From NCBI GenBank assembly GCA_012295225.1, contig WMKK01000012.1, forward strand, positions 549,054-613,053: a stretch of DNA of 64,000 nt. Direction: 5' to 3'. Positions 29,701 to 38,999 of this stretch are shown here, piece after piece; position 1 is the first letter of the stretch; each line of letters starts with the position of its first letter. The translations under genes and the position numbers were made by a program. Under the pieces are notes generated by a model, which was not told the origin of the DNA, searched no databases, and worked only from the letters and a program-made list of their open reading frames with translations. The stretch comes from Ostreococcus mediterraneus (Eukaryota; Chlorophyta; Mamiellophyceae; Mamiellales; Bathycoccaceae).

Positions 29701-30397
29701 TTTGCCTCACGTTCATGATATGTGGCCTCACGTTGTTTCATCGTTGAGCGATAAAAACCGCATCTCTATTCAACCAGAGCCATTTGAGGCAACTTTACAA
29801 CTTTTGACAACAATGGCCATTGTTAGTGGCGGGGAGTTCATTGCAAAACGCATGCACACGGATCTATGGCCATTTTTAGCGCGAGTTCTTGAACATGGCG
29901 TGCGCCACGTTGATCTTCAAACGCGTTCATTGGATTCACTTACTATTGCAGACACCATCGATACAGGGCTGCTTCGCACATCAGAAATTTCACCGGAGCT
30001 TACAAAAAGTATTCGTATACTGATTCTCAAGGCGTTAACTTTGATTGCGTCCGATAATTCTTCCAAAGATGCACTTCGAGACCTCGTTACTCCTGCCATT
30101 CCAATCGTATCAAAACTAGCTACTTCTCATATCTCGTCGACAGAAGTACAAGAGGCTGCCAAAAAATCGTTGGCTTCGTTTGCGAACGTCAATGCAGACG
30201 AACTATGGTTACACCTTATGCTTTTGACTGCTTGTTCAGGAGAAGTATATACGATTTCACCTCCCACGTGTGCTGGAGGGCGGTGCTCTCTCCCAACAAT
30301 TGAAGAGTTGCTGCCCTCATGTGGGTCGAGTCCTGACAAGCGCGCCGTCATTGAGGGAGAATTTGCTCGAGATCTCTTAAAATCTTTAGCATTATAG
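26783..30397 (+). CDS. TTI1-like HEAT-repeat protein (TELO2-interacting protein 1)
   Basis: TTI1 works with TEL2 and TTI2 as an Hsp90 co-chaperone for PIKK kinases such as TOR, ATM and ATR. The protein (1204 residues) is almost entirely helical HEAT-like repeats. TTI1-type wording includes ADALAFFLPGVVSGLTKVL, the segment GEWLRNTAPRVETALLATIPP, and the C-terminal RDLVTPAIPIVSKL. The ATG at 26783 begins MEVEHDYDRAL. The remainder is divergent and the family call rests on the N-terminal block and overall build. Third-position base use looks less GC-rich than in the first 20 kb. Convergent with the FAS1/LamG gene. Confidence 0.72.
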   Translation: MEVEHDYDRALIDGSRHVMIAASMESSSTTSTASSSVSKEALEENTREAVERLRDSVRAAPIDVVRARFIACIVPTLDVLRLRYQALNVALGKPHEDAPPKVVARRRVTAERALETTRAALEKMMGDSIEEDVSVRIFSALVGALSLPRIGAYESVCEEVLLTLRAFCASARGAEDSSTTAFQSERLAPMVGFTISTLLAISHEEASAGALGSKSLRSSALLTLERVIHFIGDADALAFFLPGVVSGLTKVLVAGSGIRANEGAGPGGTASDGVEYALISLSSILTLVLNDNLYESHVSGGENKTNKADTLQDALKEIVSRSSREDDEMSLQKLQTSVLNDQMSTKDISERSFNVKRDGEWLRNTAPRVETALLATIPPFVSSARSSVRLAAAKLAGQVLQHCSDVLGLKVRRKMLECLLTLSGDSWTQVSMPVLEDLRSLDKLGCINTDDLEILIKDDLSTLADVLRQDSAAAAGHLQRLCTALEFTGPSRLKEILFISPSSRQSLCLNVVQCLVLTSHVSLKERAAKAVHLIDLGDASASTDTLPREPPRLQYFPESSMYTKFATILRILGQATIAESDVLVEPQLVPIAQFFLGALRDGSEADHTGDALVMAGAWQRNATAHVIALNEIIHGVLIANHIDRKYLTQMCGLILEEYVCSEVWELDALNPDNASLLRAIMEGLGVIGQGLGTDYIRTSSFLTSALCPLLDRLGENSAEVRDTAALVLTSIAIRGEYASAADDSPIGRLVVENGDYVVDMLSRHIRHLDQHPRTSQLFAAVLRRTNAARSMVRLLAEPIRSALRTLSITSRNRYQDHSRNFLLVTREYCRAIVGEVESICTKSKSVVGAVQKYHPEEPDSDDELTEIFVDELSSSLSEDIEGTRTNCISRARLLQSMVVSSLEILETIGGLLESPDAGVRSLAARSCALVMQSLGKAESALKDEKYTLKVLQSYNGLDSIPFDLTSLHKEARVLPHVHDMWPHVVSSLSDKNRISIQPEPFEATLQLLTTMAIVSGGEFIAKRMHTDLWPFLARVLEHGVRHVDLQTRSLDSLTIADTIDTGLLRTSEISPELTKSIRILILKALTLIASDNSSKDALRDLVTPAIPIVSKLATSHISSTEVQEAAKKSLASFANVNADELWLHLMLLTACSGEVYTISPPTCAGGRCSLPTIEELLPSCGSSPDKRAVIEGEFARDLLKSLAL

Positions 30398-30535
30398 TTT
30401 CATTAGCAATTACTCTAGTCTAGATTCTAATACAAGCACGCGCAAGTGCTCGCTTTAAGCAACAAATCAGGGGCTCGTTTCTCACTGCGGCGACCAGGTT
30501 CGCATCACAATCCTTGACGGTGTTTAGCCATCGTC

Positions 30536-33500
30536 TCATGGCTCAGCATGAACGCATGTTGACGGATATCGTATTCCTTGATATTTATGATTGTCGAAAT
30601 AGACGCGAGCTTCGTGAATCACCCCTCTCCACGGTAAAAAGTATTGGACCGTTTGTAACCCATCGAAAAGCGCCGACGCGCCATACGTCGCAAATTGCCC
30701 AATTCCTGGCAAAGCGCCGTCTTTCGTCGCATAGGGTGGTAGAATATTAGTAAACATTTCTTTTATGCTAGAGATATCACCATTGAAGCGATTTGATGAG
30801 TCTGTGTGAAAGCTATTGCCGACAGTAATCTTCTCATGCAAGTTACCAGTGACATTGAAAAATGGTTGAAATACATACTGACCCATGACGGAAGGATCCG
30901 CAATACCACGCAGCTTGTCATTGATATAGACTTTTGTGGTGTTCGAGACTCCATCGTACGTGCAAAGTATTTTAAAACTTTCTCCGTCGCGCGCTGTGAA
31001 GCCCTTTGCTTTCACAGCCGAGTCGATGACGCGCAGGCCACCTCCAGCGCTTAGCGGTAGATTGTTGTAAGAATCCATGTAAGTCTGCGTTCCGAACCTT
31101 ATCTGTCCAGAATCGGTGACATACACGACAAGAGAACCTCCACAGAGTGGTTGGTACGGCGCACATCCACCAATCGTCAAAATTGTCTGCGCAACGGCGC
31201 CCGAACATGGAATGCACCACCACCATGAAACGTACGCGCACCAGGGATTACAAATCGGCAGTGCATCGTAGGTGACGACAGTTTCGACGGAAATTCTTTG
31301 ACCAGCTCGTTCATATAGTCCTGTGTAGATGCGTCATTTAATACATCATGGTAAATGAATTAATTGAAAATGCGGTGCACGAGTTTTGATAATTAATTCG
31401 AAATAAATAATTCTTACCTGGTAAGTTATATGTGCACGGTGCATTATCGCACCTATTAAACATCGAAACTTGGCCGTCGACGAGATGAAAAGCGTTCCCT
31501 GCGCGATATACGAAATCTGCGGTGCGGCAACGAGTTCCAAACCGCGGTAAAATCACATTATCGATCTGTAGTTTGCGGAATTACATCGTTCGAATTAATT
31601 AATTTTCATAAAATTTTAAAATATTAATTTACCACATAAAGCTCGCCATTGAGCGCATGCTGACCTGATGCCATGTCCTAAATCATACTGAGTATCGCAC
31701 ATAGTGAAATCGTCAACTAATTCGCTGTACCGGTGAAATAATTCGTGCATAATTACTATTGGGTGCCCTGACCGAATTAATTAATCCAACCTCTGTATAG
31801 AAAGTCTTGTAAGCTCACCTCGAATTATCATCAGAAAGTAGTTCTGGACCGGCAATGCGCGGCATAACCACACTAGGATTGCTCATGGCGCAGTAAAGTC
31901 CAAGACATGCTGTTTCAGCGCCATAAATTAAATTGTTACCACCCTGGATAAGCAGTCAATCTATCTGTTGGTAATTAATTATTTCGATGGATATCGCACC
32001 TCGGAATACGACGAAAGCGCAGTAATTAATTCAGTATCATCTGATATGTCTTTTGAAAGCCAAGGATTGTAGTATTCTTCGTTAATACTGCTCAATTCCT
32101 CCTTTCGTGGTATAATCATGATCATAATTAAATCGTACATTAAACCGCTTTGGCTGTTAACAACGTTTTCTTGCGTCGTTGCGAGTTCGCCGAGTAATTT
32201 GAACCACGCAGCGTTATTTGGCGCAAATATTGTGGAATCGCCAATATCATAACCGTGTCGCTGTAACTCAGGTCTGAGACCCAGCACGCTTACCAGTTCT
32301 TCGTAAATGCGCAGTTCTGGCGTGCGCTCGATGCGGTCGTAGAGGCTCAATCCTAGTTCTGCAGTAGGTGGAATTAGCATAGCATCTAGAATACCTAAAA
32401 CTCCATTTGTCGTCGGAATATCACGCCTGATGAGCTCCGCCGAGTTCAATCTTCCTTGAATGGTCAGCCGTATTTTGGAAGGCAACAGAAATCCCATCGC
32501 TCTCGGCACGAGCGAAGCGTAATCTTCAATTATACGAATTTTCTTGGCAGCTGATGCGCCTGTGAATATGCTTGTTTCTTTGAGCAATCCAGGATACATC
32601 AACTTCGTAGAAAACTCTTGTTGCTCTCGAATGAGTCCTATGCGAAATGTAAGTCTGTCGTCTACAACTGCGCGCGAGCCGATGACATGATACTCAACAA
32701 TTTGTTTCAACAGTGCATCCTGTAGCAATAACTCTTGAAACTCCCAACCCAGATACACTAAAGCGAGTTTAATAGCGACGTTTGTTGGTGCGAACGCAAT
32801 ACCGTCGACAAAAACGTTACTTTCAGAGGGTGTATCCAGCTCAAGGAGAAGCGCGGCATTTATCGGCGCTCGCAACATATTTGCAAACATTGACAGTTCG
32901 CTTCGCAATGATATCTGACGAAATGCCGTCAAAGTTGGTGGTATGAGTATGTCATCGATTACGTGCACAATTCCAGTGCATGCATAGATATCAGGAGCGA
33001 CAATTCGAGCATTATTTGATTCGTGACTGCTCGTTGCGAGGCCCAAAATCCGGACACTTCGCTGTGCAAACGTAGCAACATCTGCCATGTCAATCATAAT
33101 CCCAGGCGCTTCAATTTGCCCAGGAATAGCGCTCAGGATGGAATTAACACCCACGGGCTTGAGCTGTTGACCGTATGAAAAGCTAGTCGTCAGATACTTT
33201 TCCAGACCAGGACTGTTTGCGTTGTCACCATTGAGTGCGCTTGCCTCTGTGTACAGCAGAATGGAAAGCAAAAGCGTGACATCAGTAAATACTGCACTCT
33301 TCGTTAATTGTGTGCGTTTGAAGAATCGACGCCATGCTCGATCAGATCCAAGAAAGTATACCTTTAATGGACGAGCCGGTGTACAAGATTTGATACTCGA
33401 CACACCTTGTGGATCAAAGTCACCATCGTCCTCGCTCGACTCAACCTGAACTCTTAGAGCTTCCGTTGCTTGATAGGCTTGAAACGTTATACTTAACTCA

Positions 33501-34171
33501 GGTATTCTGCTTGCAATCGAGTAAACACTTGAGAATGCACTTGCTTGCGAAACCAAAAACGCATCGATGATGTTCACATTTAGTAAGTCACAAAGCTGGA
33601 GATTTCCCACAAGAACATTTGCAAATCTACCTAATTCATTGTAAAATCGTATTTGTCGGACATTGGTATTTTGTGAGATTTTCACTCGTAACTGTGAGTT
33701 TGCTGCAGTAAGAGCATTTGATGAATACGTTTCCAACACATCACCATCGCGCAGTGCTCGCATATTTATGAGTCCTTTAATGAACGACGTTTCAAGAATT
33801 TTGCACGCGGTTGTACTATCCATCGAAGTAATATTACTCAAACCTCTGTTATAATTCAATGAACTTGCTTCGAATGCGTCATCGGGGATGACAAGGAGCG
33901 TCAATCCTGTTTGACTTTGAGCACCTGCGAGCGTCCCGAGATACTGCAACGTTTCACATTCCACCAGTCCGAAGTCGAGCAACTCGGTAAAGTATCGAAA
34001 AGATGAGTTTTGGGACACATTAGGTAATGTTTCATTAAGGCGCTCGCGTAGTGCTGTTGCGAATGACACGCCTGTGAAATTTTGACAATTCGTAGCATTC
34101 GTAGAGACTGCTTTCAGGAGGAGAGCTAGACCAACGACGTTCCATCGTTTCCACGACGCTCCATGTCGCAT
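30536..34171 (-). CDS. Secreted fasciclin (FAS1) / laminin-G-like protein, six exons
   Basis: Probable cell-surface or matrix adhesion protein. A signal peptide (WNVVGLALLLKAVSTNA) opens exon 1. Four FAS1 domains follow, ending near residues ~203, ~405 (GIVHVIDDILIPP), ~597 (GVLGILDAMLIPP) and ~800 (NGELYVIDNVILP). A Cys-rich stretch and a laminin-G/ConA-like domain (~850-1060, with FNGDISSIKEMF) complete it. My exon model is 34171-32000, 31943-31819, 31767-31731, 31677-31633, 31565-31418, 31320-30536; 1103 residues, all junctions in phase with GT..AG. The spliced reading ARIISPD...NGELYVIDNVILP spans three exons and mirrors the unspliced ARIVAPD...HVIDDILIPP of domain 2, which strongly supports it. 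No GPI or membrane anchor is seen at the C-terminus. Confidence 0.85.
31321..31999 (-). other. Cluster of five AT-rich mini-introns
   Basis: Introns at 31999-31944 (56 bp), 31818-31768 (51), 31730-31678 (53), 31632-31566 (67) and 31417-31321 (97) interrupt the end of FAS1 domain 4 and the start of the laminin-G region. They are markedly AT-rich compared with the exons. Donors are GTGCGA, GTGAGC, GTACAG, GTAAAT and GTAAGA, all with AG acceptors. Four contain AATTAATT. Confidence 0.82.
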
Positions 34172-34385
34172 CCCAGCGCCGCATGTGTGGTACGTACGCA
34201 AGATTTGACTCTGTTTACAGCACTCTCAAAGCGGCAGGTTATGGTGGCTCACACGCGCGCGTGCGCGCTGTGGATAAAAAACGTTACTTTGATGGGACAT
34301 GCGAACAAATTTTCCAATTCTAATTCTAATTCTTATTGCAGTGCTATTGTTCGTGTACATACCAAGTGATGGTACGTGCTAATTT

Positions 34386-35600
34386 CTACTTTGGTGCAAT
34401 CAGCTTGCGCTGATGCGCGAGGAAATACTCAATGCCGCGCTGGACTACGCCAGCTATAGTCACGACTCCCCCAATGATGGCACAAATGCCAGTCAAGAAA
34501 GCCCCAAAAGACGATCGTGTTTCTTTGAAATCTACGCGAATTGCGCTCAAGTCATACTCAAAAAACACGCCGGCTTGTTTGTTAGAAACTAAACCTAAAG
34601 CGTTCGGCCGGGCTTTTGAGTAAGATTCCGTAACACTGTACTGATTTGTACTAATCTTTACGTTTGAGTTCAGTGGCGTGTACGTCGTCGGCACGACGGT
34701 CAAGAAGTACTGTTGCACTGAGTTAGCCGGAATCGATCGCTGGGTTCCATCTAAAGGACTAACTATACCAGGGAATCCTTCACCGAATGATAATCGATGT
34801 ATTGTGTGCGTTAGGTTGAGATTTGTGTGCACGTTGAGCTTGACCATTTGAAGCCCAAGCGACAGGGAGCGTCCAGGTGAAATCACAAAACTCCCGGGAA
34901 CACGGTTCACCTCGAGATAGCCCTTAACCTCACATCCCTCTTGATCTTTGTTTTCAAACGCAGCTTCAATTCCGTTCGGAAAGTACTCCTTCAAGAGATC
35001 GTTAAATCCTCCAAACAGTTGCAGTTGCGCCGGCCTTTTTTGCTCCAGCTGTGAGGACGCTGTTTCTGTTTCATTCAACATCTTGACAGCGGTGGCAATT
35101 TCTTGTCGTCTATTCGGTGCCTCGGTAGAAAATTCTGTGCTAAGTAACTTTCCATTCCTATCTAATCTCCGCTTCTTGATGTGACCATCGTGCACATCGT
35201 AGTGTTGCTCGCCCGCTTTATCCGACGTATCCAGGGCGATTAAGTCACACGCCATGCTGTGAAACGTAATATCAATATCAATTTTCATTCTCTCGGCGTT
35301 TGCTACGTGCTTATTGATTCCATGCTTATCCACTCTCAATTCGCTCGCAATCGACGTTGTTCGGTAGGCAAAATATTCGCCAAAGAATAGGAACAAGCAC
35401 AACACCCCGCACGCAAGCGTCGTGATCGCTCCCGACACCGAATCGCCGCCAGCATAGTCTTCCTTGAGCTTAGGGTTGGCATCCAACGCTGCAACAGCTC
35501 GACTTAATCGCCTCGATGGCGTCGCGCGATCCCCATCGCGATCATCACCAATACGGTCACTTACGTTTCTGCGCGTTAATCCATCTCGTCGATCTTGCAT
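34386..35600 (-). CDS. ERGIC-3 / Erv46-like COPII vesicle cargo receptor
   Basis: Cycles between ER and Golgi, and with Erv41 selects cargo. Topology fits: a cytosolic N-terminus, a first membrane helix (TTLACGVLCLFLFFGEYF), a long lumenal domain, and a second membrane helix near the C-terminus (FLTGICAIIGGVVTIAGVV). Family wording includes CEVKGYLEVNRVPGSF, HTIHRLSFGEGFPGI, YFLTVVPTTYTPL, NQYSVTESYS and GVFFEYDLSAIRVDF. The first ATG is 35600 (MQDRRDG); the frame opens further but without ATG. The C-terminus ends in basic residues (HQRKLIAPK), possibly an ER-retrieval signal. Confidence 0.88.
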   Translation of the reverse strand: MQDRRDGLTRRNVSDRIGDDRDGDRATPSRRLSRAVAALDANPKLKEDYAGGDSVSGAITTLACGVLCLFLFFGEYFAYRTTSIASELRVDKHGINKHVANAERMKIDIDITFHSMACDLIALDTSDKAGEQHYDVHDGHIKKRRLDRNGKLLSTEFSTEAPNRRQEIATAVKMLNETETASSQLEQKRPAQLQLFGGFNDLLKEYFPNGIEAAFENKDQEGCEVKGYLEVNRVPGSFVISPGRSLSLGLQMVKLNVHTNLNLTHTIHRLSFGEGFPGIVSPLDGTQRSIPANSVQQYFLTVVPTTYTPLNSNVKISTNQYSVTESYSKARPNALGLVSNKQAGVFFEYDLSAIRVDFKETRSSFGAFLTGICAIIGGVVTIAGVVQRGIEYFLAHQRKLIAPK

Positions 35601-35893
35601 TCTCTTCTCTTTGAAGACGATAGAGCGCACACGAGAGAGAGAAAGTCAGCAAAAACCCTCGACAGTACGTGCGATATTTGTGATTACACGTCAATGCACG
35701 GTGTTGTGCGTGTCCCGTGTAACACGCGCTCTGGTGTGACGAGTGCGTGTGTACATCTTGTCCTCACGGTCGTAGCAGACGGCGCGGCGCGGGCGTTTCG
35801 TCTCGACAAGGATGAGCTCTAAAAATTATCATTAAACATCCTAATCATCGAGCGAAAGAGTGCAGGGAAGTACTATGTTTCAATCCGTCTCAC

Positions 35894-36532
35894 TTAAAGT
35901 AATTGCACGGCGGCGATCGATGGAATTTTTTCTCGAAGCTTTTGCGTCACAGCCACGCGCACCGTCATCACCGACGCCGCGGGTCCGCTGAGTTTGATCT
36001 TAACAATCGGTTCTTCGATATCTATCAGCTCCAATTCGCCACCACCAGTACCAGCGAGGTAAGGTCTGATTTCGTCCAACGTCGCCTCGACGTTTGCTTC
36101 GTTCAACTCCAATCCACCCAACTCGTCTTGCACTTGCACCACCTCCATAATGTCTGGAATCTTCTCCATCAGGCGTTTTTCGATACCCATTTGCATGGTA
36201 ACCGTACTCGACGGACAGCTCCCGCACGCGCCTTTGAGTTTCAGTTTTACCGCTAATCCATCGATTTCTACCAACTCGACGTCTCCACCGTCCGCGATCA
36301 AATACGGGCGCACTTCGTCGAGCACGAGTTCAATGTTATCCGCCGTCAACTCGAGCGTGTCATTTATCGAGCCCGATTCCGTGGCTCGCGTCGTCGTCGT
36401 CGTCCACATCGTCGTGCGTCTCGACGATGTCGACGTCGACGCACTTAATGCGCGGCGGTAGTGCGTGCGTTGTTGCGTCGTCGTCAACGTTCTCGTCGTC
36501 GACGCGGTCATCGTCATAGTGCTCAAGGTCAT
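35894..36532 (-). CDS. Plastid NFU iron-sulfur scaffold (tandem NifU-like domains)
   Basis: Assembles and transfers Fe-S clusters in the chloroplast. A Thr/Ser/Arg transit peptide is followed by a first NFU domain ([24 protein letters not shown]..) with the cluster-binding Cys103 and Cys106 in [11 protein letters not shown] second domain ([23 protein letters not shown]) carries GPAASVMT at the equivalent place, so its cysteines are lost. This active-plus-degenerate pair is the known arrangement of plant NFU1-3. The first ATG is 36532; the frame extends to 36616 without ATG. Divergent from cysteinyl-tRNA synthetase. Confidence 0.92.
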   Translation of the reverse strand: MTLSTMTMTASTTRTLTTTQQRTHYRRALSASTSTSSRRTTMWTTTTTRATESGSINDTLELTADNIELVLDEVRPYLIADGGDVELVEIDGLAVKLKLKGACGSCPSSTVTMQMGIEKRLMEKIPDIMEVVQVQDELGGLELNEANVEATLDEIRPYLAGTGGGELELIDIEEPIVKIKLSGPAASVMTVRVAVTQKLREKIPSIAAVQLL

Positions 36533-36726
36533 CGTCGCGAGGGCGCGTCGAAAACTCACGCGTCGTCCTCGGGCCCATCGGGCGATCGATGGTCGTGCGC
36601 ACGATTTTTGACCCACGCACGCGTGCCTTTCGTTCGCGTCGTCGTCGCTTTGGCGAGCGCTTTCGACCGCGATGGGTGATCGATCGATCGCTAGGCCAAG
36701 GCGGGGATCCTATTCATGATTGGTCA

Positions 36727-38661
36727 ATGGAGTCCCCCCTGGCTCACAAAAACAGGGTTTCGCGCGCACCCATCGGGGCGACACGCGAGAGCGCCGCGCG
36801 CGTGGAGGGGGCGATGTTGGCGATGTTTCACACCAGTGGACGCGTGGTTCTAGGTAAAGGATTACGTATCGCGCGACCGAGAGCGGGTGAACATGGGAAT
36901 TACGTCAACTACATCCCACGACGGGGCGTGCGAGTCGTCGCCCAGTCGCAGTCGCAGTCGCAGTCGCAGTCGCAGTCGCAGTCGCAGTCCTCAGACTCGA
37001 CTCGACGATTGATTCGCGTGGACGCCCCGACGATGATTCGTTCTCGTGCGGTTACTGGAGTGCCACGCACGGTGTTTAGTGCGGCGGTGAGTGGTGCGGG
37101 CGTGGACAGCGAGTCTTCTCCCACGTCCGAAGGAAGGGATTTGAGCAGGCTTTGGCTCCAAAATACCATGACGAGGAAAAAGGAGGTGTTTGTACCGCGC
37201 GACCCGGCGGGGAAAAAGGTTCAGATGTATGTGTGTGGCGTCACCGTGTACGATTATTCTCACATTGGTCACGCGCGGGTTTACGTAGCGTTTGATGTTT
37301 TGTATCGGCAACTGATGCGGTTAGGCTATGACGTAACGTATTGCCGAAACTTTACCGACATTGACGACAAAATCATCAAACGCGCAAACGAAAATGGTGA
37401 ATCGTGCGATGCGCTTACCGATAGATTCATTGAGGCATTTCATGAAGACATGACTGCGCTTGGATGTCTTCGACCTACGCTCGAACCGCGCGCTACCGAG
37501 TGTGTGGATGATATCATCAATTTTATCGAGCGTTTGGTTGCCAAAGGAAACGCGTACGAGGCAAATGGCGACGTATACTTCTCTGTGGACACTTTACCTG
37601 CGTACGGTGCGCTTTCGGGGCGAAAGCAAGAAGATAACCGCGCAGGCGAACGCGTTGCTGTGGACGATCGCAAGAAAAATCCTGCTGATTTCGCGCTTTG
37701 GAAAACAGCAAAGCCCGGTGAGCCGACCTGGGCGAGTCCGTGGGGCGACGGGCGACCAGGTTGGCACATCGAATGCAGCGCGATGATTGAGAAGATGTTA
37801 GGACCAACGATTGATATCCACGGTGGTGGACAAGATTTGGTGTTCCCTCACCACGAAAATGAGCTCGCGCAATCATCAGCGGCGTGCGGATGTGGGGCAC
37901 ACAGCGACGACGAGAACCCATTCGTGCGCTACTGGGTGCATAACGGCTTCGTCAAGGTGGACTCTGAGAAGATGTCTAAGTCACTTGGCAACTTTTTCAC
38001 GATCCGCGAAGTCTTAGATAAGTATCATCCCTACGTGCTTCGTTTCATGCTTCTCGGAGCGCACTATAGAGCGCCAATTAATTACACGCAGCGCGCTTTA
38101 GAAGAAGCGTCTGATAGAGTGTACTACTTGTACCAGACCGTTCAAGATGTCAGAGACGTCCTTCGAGATGCAGCCGTGGAGGAAAATGCGAAAAAAACAG
38201 CACCTCTTGTTTTAGACGCAATGAAGCTGGCGGGTGAAACCGAAACTTTAGTGTTTGAAGCGTTAAACGATGACTTGAATACGCCAGCTGTCATGGCAAC
38301 GCTCTCCGCTCCGCTCAAGATGATGAATGATTTCATGACAACTAAAGCGGGTAAGAAAGCTGTTGGACGGGTTGATGCGTTGCAGTCGTTGTTGTCGTCC
38401 GTTGAAGGTCTCATGGATGCCGTTGGTTTACCCAAAGATGATGAAAATGTTATTCTGCCACAACTTCGCGCCGTGGCGTTGAATCGCGCGGGTGTGACTG
38501 AGGCTGACCTTTTAGCTAAAATAGAAGAGCGCAAGAGCGCAAGAGACGCTAAAGACTTTGCCGAATCAGATCGCTTGCGCGATGAGCTTTCCGCTCGCGG
38601 TATCGCTCTCATGGATGGAGCGAAAGATGCGTGGCGGCCCGTTCCGGTGGTAACCGATTAG
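36727..38661 (+). CDS. Cysteinyl-tRNA synthetase, organellar
   Basis: Charges tRNA-Cys. It has the class I signatures: HIGH as SHIGHARVY (~178) and KMSKS in DSEKMSKSLGNF (~416). The zinc-site region (MYVCGVTVYDYSHIGH; PGWHIECSAM; FPHHENELAQS) and the C-terminal anticodon-binding helices are also present, ending KDFAESDRLRDEL...GIALMDG. The N-terminal ~145 residues are a targeting region that includes a QS repeat encoded by a hexanucleotide microsatellite. The ATG at 36727 or a later one (36814) may start translation. The bacterial-type length after the leader suggests plastid and/or mitochondrial use. Confidence 0.93.
   Translation: MESPLAHKNRVSRAPIGATRESAARVEGAMLAMFHTSGRVVLGKGLRIARPRAGEHGNYVNYIPRRGVRVVAQSQSQSQSQSQSQSQSSDSTRRLIRVDAPTMIRSRAVTGVPRTVFSAAVSGAGVDSESSPTSEGRDLSRLWLQNTMTRKKEVFVPRDPAGKKVQMYVCGVTVYDYSHIGHARVYVAFDVLYRQLMRLGYDVTYCRNFTDIDDKIIKRANENGESCDALTDRFIEAFHEDMTALGCLRPTLEPRATECVDDIINFIERLVAKGNAYEANGDVYFSVDTLPAYGALSGRKQEDNRAGERVAVDDRKKNPADFALWKTAKPGEPTWASPWGDGRPGWHIECSAMIEKMLGPTIDIHGGGQDLVFPHHENELAQSSAACGCGAHSDDENPFVRYWVHNGFVKVDSEKMSKSLGNFFTIREVLDKYHPYVLRFMLLGAHYRAPINYTQRALEEASDRVYYLYQTVQDVRDVLRDAAVEENAKKTAPLVLDAMKLAGETETLVFEALNDDLNTPAVMATLSAPLKMMNDFMTTKAGKKAVGRVDALQSLLSSVEGLMDAVGLPKDDENVILPQLRAVALNRAGVTEADLLAKIEERKSARDAKDFAESDRLRDELSARGIALMDGAKDAWRPVPVVTD
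36943..36989 (+). repeat. CAGTCG hexanucleotide repeat encoding Gln-Ser
   Basis: Nearly eight tandem units inside the presumed transit peptide of cysteinyl-tRNA synthetase. The frame is kept. Confidence 0.92.
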
Positions 38662-38999
38662 CTGAATATTTATCCATTCTGTGCGGTTACTGATGCCAAA
38701 ACTATAGGATTGTAAAATAATTTGATTGCAACGTTCGTAGTGCATTTTGTTTTCGCTCGTTCGAGTATTTTGCCATCGTCGCTCGCGATAAAGCCCGTCG
38801 CGCGCGGCGAGCGCGCGACGTGTCTAGGGTATAAGTGCTCGACCACAATGACGGCGTTTGTTGTTTTCGTCGTTCTCGTGCGACTTGTGCCGGCGGCGGC
38901 GGTGTGACCATGCGAGCGCGCGTCACAGCGACGCGTTTTAGAAACGCGGACGTTGCGAACGTACGAAAGGTACACACTCGCGATATTCTTTTGCCCGTC
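38662..38999. other. Intergenic region upstream of NOP14
   Basis: About 340 bp. An open frame continues 55 codons upstream of the NOP14 start (to 38835) but does not resemble the family. No other gene is seen. Confidence 0.5.

Noticed and set aside
31678-31818. A single 141-bp intron instead of two introns flanking the 37-bp exon
   Set aside because: Gives a frame that stops at once and loses the ARIISPD match to FAS1 domain 2; the two-intron model keeps both.
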